Numbered from the stretch's first letter, positions 1 through 5,919 are shown. The stretch is 5,919 nucleotides of DNA from Pseudomonadota bacterium (GCA_023433855.1 JAEYTV010000221.1:1-5919); one strand, 5' to 3'. The notes: generated by a model not told the origin, from the sequence alone. Program-made: numbers and translations.

Positions 1-290
1 GTGAACTTCCGTTCCACCATGGTAACCAGCGCGAGTTCGGACAGAAGCGTACCGGGGCCAACGCTGGCCTCGACCTTCACTTCTCCCGTTCGATCGGTGA
101 CCAGCAGTTCGAAGCGTCCGCGTGCGACGATGAAGGCTGACTCTGCTGGGGATCGTTCGCGGAAAAGCTCCTGGCCTGCGGCCACCTGCCGCCGCTCGGC
201 TCCAAAGGCGACCAGACGAAGCTGGTCGGCGTTCAGGTCCCCGAAGAGGGGAACTTGCGAGAGCAGGCGGATATCTTCTGTGAGCGACAT
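1..290 (-). CDS. Cyclic nucleotide-binding (Crp-like cupin) domain protein, 3' end outside window
   Basis: The gene starts at the ATG complementary to 288-290 and leaves the window after 96 codons. The visible part reads as the N-terminal half of a cNMP-binding beta-roll: an opening helix with the 'VPLFGDL' signature (residues 13-19), 'VAAGQELFRE' (36-45), 'SAFIVARGRFEL' (51-62) and a phosphate-binding cassette region 'GPGTLLSELALV' (78-89) with R94. The cassette is atypical: the usual Gly before Glu-Leu/Met-Ala is Ser84, and the residue after the Arg is Lys95 rather than Ser/Thr, so classical cAMP binding is doubtful. Whether a helix-turn-helix follows (making it a Crp/Fnr regulator) or the protein is a single-domain CNBD of about 150 residues cannot be seen. 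It lies 72 bases downstream of the response regulator on the same strand, so cotranscription is plausible. Only a weak purine-rich ribosome site (AGAGA) precedes the ATG. Confidence 0.82.
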   Translation of the reverse strand, partial: MSLTEDIRLLSQVPLFGDLNADQLRLVAFGAERRQVAAGQELFRERSPAESAFIVARGRFELLVTDRTGEVKVEASVGPGTLLSELALVTMVERKF

Positions 291-362
291 CTGGTCTCTA
301 TTCTTGAACGGTTTCCGACAATTTCAGGCGGAAAACCGCTGCGATGTATTCGTGAGAATTGC

Positions 363-1046
363 CTACGGCACGATCTTGTAGCCGCCGTTCTCGGTCACGA
401 GAATCTCGGCGCTGGAGGGATCCCGCTCGATCTTCTGTCGCAGGCGGTAGACATGCGTTTCAAGCGTATGGGTAGTGACGCCGGAATTGTAGCCCCAAAC
501 CTCCTCCAGAAGCACGTCGCGGGTCACAACCTTCTGGCCGGCGCGGTACAGGTAGCGGATGATCGCGGCCTCCTTCTCCGTCAGGCGGATCTTCTTGCCA
601 TCGTCAGTTGTCAGCAGCTTCTGGCTCGGTTTGAAAAGATAAGGGCCAACCGTGAAGGTCGCGTCCTCGCTCTGTTCATACTGGCGGAGTTGAGCCCGGA
701 TCCTGGCCAGCAGCACTGCGAATCGGAACGGTTTCGTGACATAGTCGTTGGCGCCGGCTTCGAGGCCGAGGATTGTGTCGGAGTCGGTATCGTGTCCGGT
801 CAGCATGATGACGGGCGCCTTGAAGCCATTCTTGCGAAGCAGCTTCACCGCCTCGCGCCCGTCCATGTCGGGCAGACCGACATCCATGATCAGCAAGTCC
901 ACCTGGGTGTTCTTGATGGCCTGCATCGCCTTGGCGGCATTGGCCTCCTGAAGGATTGAGAACTCGTCGTAGAACGACAACTGCTCGACCAGGGTCTCAC
1001 GCAGATCGTCGTCGTCATCCACCAGGAGAATAGTGCGCGCTGCCAT
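363..1046 (-). CDS. cenR: OmpR/PhoB-family response regulator, CenR-like
   Basis: This is a complete two-component response regulator of 227 residues, the usual length for the class. The receiver domain (about 5-120) has the acidic pocket D11/D12, phosphoacceptor D55 in 'LLIMDVGLPDMDG', the switch threonine T83 and the invariant lysine K105 in 'YVTKPF'. The C-terminal winged helix (about 130-225) includes 'RLTEKEAAIIRYLYRAG', the 'VWGYN' turn and the recognition helix 'THTLETHVYRLRQKI'. The sequence closely resembles alphaproteobacterial CenR as I recall it, the partner of histidine kinase CenK and a regulator of cell-envelope functions in Caulobacter and relatives; the symbol rests on that recollection. 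No kinase gene is in the window. The start at 1046 is chosen because 'MAARTILLVDDD' is the normal N-terminus and AAGAAGG lies just upstream; an in-frame extension to 1127 would add 27 residues foreign to the family. It is divergent from the L,D-transpeptidase gene and may be cotranscribed with the CNBD gene downstream. Confidence 0.93.
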   Translation of the reverse strand: MAARTILLVDDDDDLRETLVEQLSFYDEFSILQEANAAKAMQAIKNTQVDLLIMDVGLPDMDGREAVKLLRKNGFKAPVIMLTGHDTDSDTILGLEAGANDYVTKPFRFAVLLARIRAQLRQYEQSEDATFTVGPYLFKPSQKLLTTDDGKKIRLTEKEAAIIRYLYRAGQKVVTRDVLLEEVWGYNSGVTTHTLETHVYRLRQKIERDPSSAEILVTENGGYKIVP

Positions 1047-1284
1047 GCCTTCTTGCCTTTCGTTCGCTCGTTGTGCTCGGCTGCAAGCCGCAGCCATCCG
1101 AACCGCATTTAGGTGCTTCGATCCCAAACCCTACATCATGGACCTAAAAACCGGAATCGATTTTCGGATCCGCAGTGCTTCGGCGCGATGTTGAACACCC
1201 CTTGACGCATCGGGCGAATGCACGGCGCGCCGATGTGCTATGAATTCAAACGAAATCATATTCAAAGCAAAACCTTGTGAGAAA
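1047..1284. promoter_or_regulatory. Divergent intergenic region between cenR and the L,D-transpeptidase gene
   Basis: These 238 bases separate two divergent genes and must hold both promoters. I see no well-spaced sigma-70 pair. On the plus strand a tandem TTGA-N7-TTGA (1191-1194 and 1202-1205; 11-base period, one helical turn) lies about 80 bases before the transpeptidase start. The second copy extends to TTGACG, a good -35 shape, but no -10-like hexamer follows at 16-18 bases. An 11-base period of TTxA half-sites is typical of OmpR-class and CtrA-like regulators, so this could be a regulator site; that is inference. A palindromic segment at 1151-1172 is listed separately. No small gene is evident here. 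Confidence 0.4.
1151..1172. repeat. Small inverted repeat followed by an 8-bp palindrome
   Basis: CCGGAA (1151-1156) pairs with TTTCGG (1162-1167) around a five-base loop, with one G-T wobble. It overlaps the perfect palindrome CGGATCCG at 1165-1172. Sequences of the form GGAATCGATTTTCGG are, from memory, common in rhizobial intergenic regions; their role is unknown to me. The segment lies about 105-120 bases upstream of cenR and could be part of its 5' leader or an operator. Confidence 0.35.
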
Positions 1285-1833
1285 ATGCCGCACATTCGCA
1301 ATCATGGAAAGCGCAGGTCAAACACGATCATCGTCAGGAGAGCGCCGCTTGATCGAAGGCGCGGCATTGTCTGCGTGGGTGGTATCACCGTGGCGGCCGC
1401 CCTCGGCCGATCGGGTACCACCGCGTTCAAGCGGGAAGGCGACGGCGCAACTCCCATCGCTGCCATGCGCCTTCTCTACGGCTTCACACGCGGCGACCGG
1501 ATACGTCTTCCTCAGACCGCCCTGCCGTTGAAACGGATCCGGAAGACAATGCTCTGGTGCGACCAGCCCGAACATCCGGCCTACAACAGGCTCGTCATGG
1601 CTCCCTTCGCTTCCAGCCACGAGGAGATGATGCGGAGCGACGGAGTTTACGACATATGCCTGGTGCTTGACTGGAACATCACCTCACGACGGCGATACGG
1701 AGGCTCGGCCATCTTCTTTCATCTTATCAAGCCGGGATACCAGCCGACCGCGGGTTGCGTCGCAGTCAGTCTGCGCGACATGACGAGGCTCGTCCGCTTC
1801 TTGCGGGCGGGTACGGTGGTGCGGGTCTTCTAG
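1285..1833 (+). CDS. YkuD-type L,D-transpeptidase-like protein (COG3786 type)
   Basis: The gene encodes a protein of 182 residues from the start chosen here. Family features are 'LGRSG' and 'KREGDGATP' in the N-terminal half, 'YDICLVLDWN' in the middle, and the active-site segment 'FFHLIKPGYQPTAGCVAVS', with H146 and presumed nucleophile C158. In L,D-transpeptidases a catalytic cysteine forms or exchanges peptidoglycan cross-links, or attaches proteins to peptidoglycan; this compact subfamily is annotated by homology and I know of little direct biochemistry. The classical S-H-G-C motif is replaced by T-A-G-C. There is no signal peptide or membrane segment; the N-terminus is strongly basic, so its route to the periplasm, if any, is unclear. 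An in-frame ATG at 1240 would add 15 residues. The ATG at 1285 better fits the family N-terminus and follows a GTGAGAAA stretch, but neither start has a strong ribosome site. It is divergent from cenR and 121 bases upstream of phoX. Confidence 0.85.
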   Translation: MPHIRNHGKRRSNTIIVRRAPLDRRRGIVCVGGITVAAALGRSGTTAFKREGDGATPIAAMRLLYGFTRGDRIRLPQTALPLKRIRKTMLWCDQPEHPAYNRLVMAPFASSHEEMMRSDGVYDICLVLDWNITSRRRYGGSAIFFHLIKPGYQPTAGCVAVSLRDMTRLVRFLRAGTVVRVF

Positions 1834-1870
1834 AAAGTTCGGCCTGGACGAAAACCGACGGCTCGTTGCG

Positions 1871-1888
1871 GTGTCGTATAACCGTAAT
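1871..1888 (+). promoter_or_regulatory. Candidate PHO box (PhoB binding site) upstream of phoX
   Basis: Two seven-base half-sites, GTGTCGT (1871-1877) and CCGTAAT (1882-1888), are separated by four bases (ATAA). This is the tandem 11-base-period layout of the PHO box, consensus CTGTCAT-N4-CTGTCAT. Each half matches the consensus at 5 of 7 bases. It lies 66 bases before the phoX start codon and directly ahead of a -10-like hexamer. PhoX in Sinorhizobium meliloti is known to be PhoB-regulated, which supports the call. The match is moderate and was judged by eye. Confidence 0.55.
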
Positions 1889-1898
1889 ATCGGGACCC

Positions 1899-1904
1899 TA
1901 AAGT
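1899..1904 (+). promoter_or_regulatory. Possible -10 element of the phoX promoter
   Basis: TAAAGT follows the PHO box by 10 bases, the spacing expected where PhoB replaces a -35 contact in class II Pho promoters. Transcription would begin near 1910-1912, giving a leader of about 44 bases. A competing hexamer, TCTAGA at 1915-1920, sits too far from the box. Confidence 0.3.
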
Positions 1905-1941
1905 CTGGAACGGCTCTAGATGTGAGCGTTTATTCGACTTT

Positions 1942-1951
1942 GGAGATAAGG
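1942..1951 (+). promoter_or_regulatory. Ribosome binding site that fixes the phoX start
   Basis: GGAG (1942-1945) lies nine bases before the ATG at 1955, with AAGG (1948-1951) closer in. This supports 1955 over the in-frame GTG at 1871, which falls inside the PHO box and upstream of the predicted transcript start. Confidence 0.6.
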
Positions 1952-1954
1952 CCG

Positions 1955-3949
1955 ATGCACGAACTTCCTTCCCAGAAGATCTTTCCGACCACGCAGCTTG
2001 AGGACGCGGACGGCGACGGTCACAATGTGACCACCAATCCCACCATGGGCGAAATCATCGGCAAACGTTTTTCACGCCGCAATTTCTTGCAGGGCTCCCT
2101 TGCTGTGTCCGCTATCGCCGCCACGGTGAGCCCGATCGCCCTGATGAGTGCCGACGAGGCGCGAGCCTCGGGGAACAAGGGGTCAGCCTTCAACTTCCCC
2201 GAAGTGGAGGCGGGCATCGACGACAAACATCATGTCGCGGAGGGATACGACGCGGCCATTCTGCTGCGGTGGGGCGACGCCGTGCTGCCAGGGGCCCCCG
2301 AATTCGACCCCACGAAACAGACAGCCGATTCGCAGATGAAGCAGTTTGGCTACAATAACGACTATGTGGGCTTCATTCCGCTGGAAGGTTCCTCCGAGCA
2401 CGGCCTCCTCGTGGTCAACCATGAATACACAAATCCGCATCTGATGTTCCCGGGCCTTGTCCAGCTGGTCGACGGCAAGATCAAGCAGGGGCCACTGACC
2501 AAGGATCAGGTGGATGTCGAAATGGCTGCGCATGGCGGCACCATCGTCGAGATCCGCAAGACGGACGGAAAGTGGCGGGTCGTCACCGACGGAAAGTACA
2601 ACCGCCGCATCTCCGCCACGACTCCAATGCAAGTCACCGGGCGGGCTGCCGGCCACCACCGTCTGAAGACGTCCGCAGACAGCACCGGCACAAAGGTTCT
2701 TGGCACGATCAACAACTGTGCGGGCGGGGTAACACCGTGGGGGACCTACATCATGGCCGAGGAGAACTTCCACGGTTATTTCCAGGGCGCCCTGCCTGAT
2801 GGTCATGCCGAAGCGGCCAACTACAAACGCTACGGCGTGCCAGAGGGCGGCTACGAATGGGGCAACTTCTACGATCGGTTCGATCTTTCCAAGGAGCCTA
2901 ACGAGCCGAATCGCTTCGGCTGGATCGTCGAGGTGGACGTGATGGACCCAGCCTCCACGCCGAAGAAGCGCACCGCCCTTGGCCGGACAAAGCACGAAGG
3001 TGCCGAATCGATCGTCGCCAAGAATGGCAAGGTTGTGTTCTATCTGGGCGATGACGAGCGTTTCGACTACGTCTACAAATTCGTGACCGACGGTACGTTC
3101 AATCCTGACGATCGCGCAGCCAACATGGATCTGCTTGACGCGGGTACCCTATACGTGGCGAAGTTCGAGGAAGACGGCAGCATGCGGTGGCTGCCGCTCG
3201 TTCACGGAGAGGGACCTCTGACCACGGAGAACGGCTTTGCCAGCCAGGCCGACGTGCTCATCGAGACCCGGCGTGCAGGCGATCTCCTCGGTGCGACGAA
3301 GATGGACCGCCCTGAGGACGTGCAGCCGAACGGCGTTAACGGCAGGGTCTATGTGATGCTGACCAACAACACCAAGCGCAAGGATGATCAGGTCGACGCC
3401 GCCAATCCAAGGGCGGAGAACGCCTTCGGGCATATCATCGAGATCGCCGAAGACGATGGTGACTTCACCGCGACCTCTGGAAAGTGGGAAGTGCTTCTCA
3501 AGTGCGGCGATCCGGCGGTTGCAGACGTAGGTGCCACCTTCTCGACGGATACGACCAAGAACGGCTGGTTCGGGATGCCGGACAACTGTGCGGTCGACTC
3601 GGCTGGCCGCCTCTGGGTCGCGACCGACGGCAACAACAACAAGGCGACCGGACGTACCGACGGTCTCTGGGCTGTCGACACAGAGGGCGAAGCCCGTGCA
3701 ACGTCCAAACTCTTCTTCCGCGTGCCCGTGGGTGCGGAAATGTGCGGCCCATTGTTCACGCCGGACGACGAAACTGCGTTTGTCGCGGTCCAGCATCCCG
3801 GGGACGGTGGCGATGATTGGGAAGGTCACGGACGCCCCTCCTACTACGAGGATCTGTCGACGCGCTGGCCGGACTTCAAGGACGACATGCCCGTACGTCC
3901 GGCCGTGGTCGCGATCACCAAGGTGGGTGGCGGCAAGATCGCAGTCTAG
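1955..3949 (+). CDS. phoX: Alkaline phosphatase PhoX, Tat-exported
   Basis: This is a complete 664-residue protein of the PhoX family (DUF839), which hydrolyses phosphate monoesters in the periplasm under phosphate limitation using calcium and iron rather than the zinc/magnesium of PhoA. A twin-arginine signal is clear: S40-R41-R42-N43-F44-L45, a hydrophobic stretch to about residue 64, and an A69-R70-A71 cleavage motif. The 38 residues before the twin arginines form an unusually long, partly acidic leader, which I recall as usual for rhizobial PhoX. Family motifs in the mature part are 'NNCAGGVTPWGTYIMAEEN' (253-271), whose C255 matches the iron-ligand cysteine and whose E269/E270 are the conserved acidic pair, 'KHEGAES' (346-352), 'DRPEDVQPNG' (451-460), 'MPDNCAVD' (541-548) and 'QHPGD' (613-617). 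No frameshift or missing block is seen. It appears monocistronic: it has its own PHO-box promoter candidate and a strong terminator 25 bases after the stop. The ligand assignments are from family knowledge, not modelling. Confidence 0.95.
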   Translation: MHELPSQKIFPTTQLEDADGDGHNVTTNPTMGEIIGKRFSRRNFLQGSLAVSAIAATVSPIALMSADEARASGNKGSAFNFPEVEAGIDDKHHVAEGYDAAILLRWGDAVLPGAPEFDPTKQTADSQMKQFGYNNDYVGFIPLEGSSEHGLLVVNHEYTNPHLMFPGLVQLVDGKIKQGPLTKDQVDVEMAAHGGTIVEIRKTDGKWRVVTDGKYNRRISATTPMQVTGRAAGHHRLKTSADSTGTKVLGTINNCAGGVTPWGTYIMAEENFHGYFQGALPDGHAEAANYKRYGVPEGGYEWGNFYDRFDLSKEPNEPNRFGWIVEVDVMDPASTPKKRTALGRTKHEGAESIVAKNGKVVFYLGDDERFDYVYKFVTDGTFNPDDRAANMDLLDAGTLYVAKFEEDGSMRWLPLVHGEGPLTTENGFASQADVLIETRRAGDLLGATKMDRPEDVQPNGVNGRVYVMLTNNTKRKDDQVDAANPRAENAFGHIIEIAEDDGDFTATSGKWEVLLKCGDPAVADVGATFSTDTTKNGWFGMPDNCAVDSAGRLWVATDGNNNKATGRTDGLWAVDTEGEARATSKLFFRVPVGAEMCGPLFTPDDETAFVAVQHPGDGGDDWEGHGRPSYYEDLSTRWPDFKDDMPVRPAVVAITKVGGGKIAV

Positions 3950-3973
3950 AACGGGCAGTTCGTCGTGGCTGAT

Positions 3974-4002
3974 GCCCCGCCGCCGCGACCGGCGGGGCTT
4001 TT
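3974..4002 (+). terminator. Rho-independent terminator of phoX
   Basis: A perfect 9-bp stem, GCCCCGCCG (3974-3982) and CGGCGGGGC (3990-3998), encloses a seven-base loop and is followed by TTTT (3999-4002). The T-run occurs only on the plus strand, so it terminates phoX rather than the convergent sixA-like gene, whose stop is 16 bases beyond. Confidence 0.88.
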
Positions 4003-4017
4003 GCCAGCAGGGCGGGA

Positions 4018-4551
4018 TCACTCAAGCGAGCGCGGTTTGACAAAGCGCTCCAGATGACCGCAGCCGCCAGATAGGGATCGCCAATCGGCGGTTTCGAATT
4101 CGATGACCGCCAGCGCGGCGGTAGGAAACTTGGACGCCATGTCCTGCATGGCGTCCTCGTCACCGCTGCCGGCAAGAATGCCGGCCAGGTCCTGCAGACC
4201 GGGATTGTGGCCTACCACGAGCACCGTCGTGGCGACCCGCTCCGTTTGTTTGACAACGTCGAGGATCTTTTCGGCCGAGGCCTCGTAGATGGCGGAGCAG
4301 TCGCGACAGGCTTCGACGCCGCCGAGTTCCTGGCGGATCAGATCCCACGTTTCCTGCGTCCGTCTCGCATTCGATATGAGCGCGAGATCCGGGACCAGCC
4401 CCTCCCGTGCCATGTAACGGCCGATGAGCATAGCAGCGTTTCGGCCTCGTCCGGCAAGCGGCCTCTGGTGATCAGGGACGCCCTCCAGCCAAGCCGACTT
4501 GGCATGCCGCAACAAAAGCAATCGCCGGACTGGACGGGCTACATCCTTCAT
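4018..4551 (-). CDS. SixA-like histidine phosphatase
   Basis: The gene encodes a histidine phosphatase superfamily protein of 177 residues, the normal size for the short SixA group. The RHG-type motif is 'LLLLRHAKSAW' (11-21), with R15 and phospho-acceptor H16. Other catalytic elements are 'SNARRTQET' (60-68) with R63, an acidic 'IYEAS' (88-92) with E90, and 'VVGHNPGLQD' (112-121) with H115. In E. coli SixA dephosphorylates phosphohistidine on phosphotransfer proteins; the substrate here cannot be read from the sequence, and other small phosphomonoesters are possible. It is predicted cytoplasmic, with no signal peptide or membrane span. The ATG at 4551 is chosen because the RHA motif normally begins about 10-15 residues in. 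An ATG at 4608 would add 19 residues and place the start just 16 bases beyond the leuC hairpin; neither has a strong ribosome site. It is convergent with phoX and downstream of leuC on the same strand. Confidence 0.88.
   Translation of the reverse strand: MKDVARPVRRLLLLRHAKSAWLEGVPDHQRPLAGRGRNAAMLIGRYMAREGLVPDLALISNARRTQETWDLIRQELGGVEACRDCSAIYEASAEKILDVVKQTERVATTVLVVGHNPGLQDLAGILAGSGDEDAMQDMASKFPTAALAVIEFETADWRSLSGGCGHLERFVKPRSLE
4132..4156. repeat. Perfect 10-bp inverted repeat inside the sixA-like gene
   Basis: GGACGCCATG (4132-4141) and CATGGCGTCC (4147-4156) are exact inverted copies around a five-base loop. They lie in the 3' third of the coding region, covering the 'EDAMQDMAS' residues. 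A second hairpin, GCCGGC-N6-GCCGGC, follows at 4168-4185. The pairing is certain; any function is not. Confidence 0.6.
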
Positions 4552-4624
4552 CTCGCCGGTTATCGCCAGTCCCCTGGATGTCTCGGCATTGCTGATCATC
4601 TTTGTCATGCCGAGGCGAACAATG

Positions 4625-4652
4625 AATCTGCCGCCCGAAAGGGCGGCAGATT
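4625..4652 (-). terminator. Hairpin after leuC, probable terminator
   Basis: A perfect 12-bp stem (4625-4636 with 4641-4652) has a four-base loop. It begins 22 bases after the leuC stop in the direction of transcription. On the minus strand the loop is TTTC and the stem is followed by CATTGTT, only moderately T-rich, so termination may be partial. No better T-run occurs on the plus strand. It separates leuC from the sixA-like gene, which then needs its own promoter or relies on read-through. Confidence 0.65.
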
Positions 4653-4674
4653 GATCAAGATGGTCCGAACGAAA

Positions 4675-5919
4675 CTACTTCCACTCGCGGATGTCGACGA
4701 AATGTCCGGCAACTGCCGCCGCCGCTGCCATCGCCGGAGATACGAGATGGGTGCGGCCCTTGTAGCCCTGTCGCCCTTCGAAATTCCGGTTGGAGGTGGA
4801 GGCGCAGCGCTCGCCCGGCTTCAGGCGGTCGTCGTTCATCGCGAGACACATGGAGCAACCCGGCTCGCGCCACTCGAAGCCCGCGTTCTTGAAGATCACG
4901 TCGAGGCCTTCGGCCTCGGCCTGCTCCTTGACGATACCGGAGCCTGGAACGATCATCGCCGAAACCGTCGGGGCAACCTTCCGGCCTTCGACGACCTTGG
5001 CGGCTGCGCGCAGGTCTTCGATACGGCCGTTGGTGCAGGAGCCGATGAAGACGCGGTCGATCGCGATATCCGTCATCCTGGTGCCCGGCTTCAGGCCCAT
5101 ATAGTCGAGCGCGCGCCACTTGGAGGCCCGCTTGGTTTCGTCCTGGATGTCATCCGGATTCGGAACAACGCCCTGGACCGACACGACGTCTTCCGGCGAG
5201 GAGCCCCACGAGACGATCGGCGGCAGGTTGGCGGCGTCGAGCACCACCACCTTGTCGAAATGCGCGCCCTCGTCGGTGTTCAGCGTCTTCCAGTAGTCGA
5301 GCGCCATGTCCCAAGCCGTACCCTTCGGGGCACGGGGCTTGTCTTTGATGTATTCGAAGGTCGTTTGGTCGGGCGCGATGAGGCCAGCGCGGGCGCCGCC
5401 TTCAATCGTCATGTTGCAGACTGTCATACGGCCTTCCATGGACAGCGAACGGATAGCCTCGCCGGCAAATTCGATGACATGGCCTGTGCCGCCAGCGGTG
5501 CCGATCTCACCGATAATGGCGAGGATGATGTCCTTGGCGGTCACTCCCGGCGGAAGCTGGCCGTCGACGCGCACCAGCATGTTCTTTGCCTTCTTCTGCA
5601 CCAGCGTCTGCGTGGCGAGCACGTGTTCGACTTCCGACGTGCCGATGCCGTGTGCCAGCGCGCCGAAGGCGCCGTGCGTCGAAGTGTGGCTATCACCGCA
5701 GACAATCGTCATGCCCGGCAGGGTAAAGCCCTGCTCTGGTCCGACGATATGGACGATACCCTGGCGAACGTCCTTCTCCGAGTAATACTCGACCCCGAAG
5801 TCATGGGCGTTCTGGGCGAGCGCCTCGACCTGGATCCGGCTTTCTTCGTTCTTGATTCCTTCGTGGCGGTCCGACGTCGTCGGCACGTTGTGGTCAACGA
5901 CGGCGAGGGTCTTCTGCGG
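4675..5919 (-). CDS. leuC: 3-isopropylmalate dehydratase large subunit, N-terminus outside window
   Basis: LeuC and the small subunit LeuD form the aconitase-family enzyme that interconverts 2- and 3-isopropylmalate in cytoplasmic leucine biosynthesis. The window shows 414 residues and the stop; the family's usual length of about 469 implies roughly 50 N-terminal residues beyond the right edge. The frame is open to the last base, beginning '[18 protein letters not shown]', so a GTG at 5884-5886 is an internal valine codon and not the start. The three cysteines of the [4Fe-4S] cluster are visible: one in 'FIGSCTNGR' (codon 5035-5037) and two in 'EPGCSMC' (codons 4855-4857 and 4846-4848), with the 60- and 3-residue spacing of E. 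coli C347, C407 and C410. '[13 protein letters not shown]' and '[12 protein letters not shown]' are further signatures. No defect is seen. leuD is not immediately downstream, so the two genes are not adjacent on this side. The leader and any attenuator lie outside the window. Confidence 0.97.
   Translation of the reverse strand, partial: PQKTLAVVDHNVPTTSDRHEGIKNEESRIQVEALAQNAHDFGVEYYSEKDVRQGIVHIVGPEQGFTLPGMTIVCGDSHTSTHGAFGALAHGIGTSEVEHVLATQTLVQKKAKNMLVRVDGQLPPGVTAKDIILAIIGEIGTAGGTGHVIEFAGEAIRSLSMEGRMTVCNMTIEGGARAGLIAPDQTTFEYIKDKPRAPKGTAWDMALDYWKTLNTDEGAHFDKVVVLDAANLPPIVSWGSSPEDVVSVQGVVPNPDDIQDETKRASKWRALDYMGLKPGTRMTDIAIDRVFIGSCTNGRIEDLRAAAKVVEGRKVAPTVSAMIVPGSGIVKEQAEAEGLDVIFKNAGFEWREPGCSMCLAMNDDRLKPGERCASTSNRNFEGRQGYKGRTHLVSPAMAAAAAVAGHFVDIREWK

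Noticed and set aside
328..339. Hairpin GCGG-AAAA-CCGC after cenR as a terminator
   Set aside because: The stem is only 4 bp and no T-run follows on the minus strand, so it does not separate cenR from the CNBD gene.
255..959. Plus-strand open frame of 234 codons opposite the response regulator
   Set aside because: It is antisense to a clear CenR-type gene with all catalytic residues. The translation shows no family motif, and long antisense frames are common in GC-rich coding DNA.
1047..1127. N-terminal extension of cenR to an upstream start at 1127
   Set aside because: The extra 27 residues are unlike receiver-domain N-termini, and the ATG at 1046 has a purine-rich ribosome site and the expected family start.
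1202..1230. Sigma-70 promoter with TTGACG as -35 for the L,D-transpeptidase gene
   Set aside because: The bases at the right distance for a -10 are GC-only (GCGCGC); the nearest TATGAA is about 31 bases away, too far.
2183..2995. Minus-strand open frame of 270 codons opposite phoX
   Set aside because: It lies wholly antisense to a well-supported phoX coding region and its translation matches no family I recognise; it is a codon-bias shadow.
3149..4021. Minus-strand open frame of 290 codons opposite the phoX 3' end and terminator
   Set aside because: It crosses the phoX terminator, shows no recognisable domain, and has the composition of a shadow frame.
5884..5886. GTG as the start codon of leuC
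   Set aside because: The frame is open upstream to the window edge and encodes conserved LeuC sequence ([11 protein letters not shown]), so this is an internal valine.

Overview
The window looks like the chromosome of an alphaproteobacterium of the order Hyphomicrobiales (Rhizobiales), most likely Rhizobiaceae (Rhizobium/Agrobacterium/Sinorhizobium type). The evidence is the GC-rich codon use and close agreement of LeuC, the CenR-type response regulator and PhoX with rhizobial proteins as I remember them. No search was run, so the genus is not settled. I see no insertion sequence, phage gene, CRISPR array, tRNA or rRNA, and no compositional break that would suggest recent transfer.

Layout, left to right. 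(1) Bases 1-290, minus strand: the N-terminal 96 residues of a cyclic-nucleotide-binding-domain protein that runs off the left edge. (2) 363-1046, minus strand: a complete OmpR/PhoB-class response regulator, very probably CenR; it lies upstream of gene 1 on the same strand and may be cotranscribed with it. (3) 1047-1284: a divergent intergenic region with a tandem TTGA repeat and a small palindrome. (4) 1285-1833, plus strand: a YkuD-type L,D-transpeptidase-like protein. (5) 1834-1954: a leader with a candidate PHO box and -10 element. (6) 1955-3949, plus strand: phoX, a Tat-exported calcium-dependent alkaline phosphatase, closed by a strong rho-independent terminator at 3974-4002. (7) 4018-4551, minus strand: a SixA-like histidine phosphatase, convergent with phoX. 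(8) 4675-5919, minus strand: leuC, the large subunit of isopropylmalate isomerase, missing about 50 N-terminal residues beyond the right edge, with a perfect 12-bp hairpin just after its stop.

How the genes relate. The left half has an envelope theme: a CenR-type regulator, which in other alphaproteobacteria controls envelope functions, faces a peptidoglycan-modifying enzyme across a shared regulatory region. phoX is a phosphate-starvation gene that releases phosphate from organic esters in the periplasm, and its leader fits PhoB control. sixA and leuC are housekeeping-type genes with no evident link to the others. I found no convincing new multi-gene system. The points most worth following up are the possible CenR target next door, the atypical phosphate-binding cassette of the CNBD protein, and the PHO box that argues for a particular phoX start.
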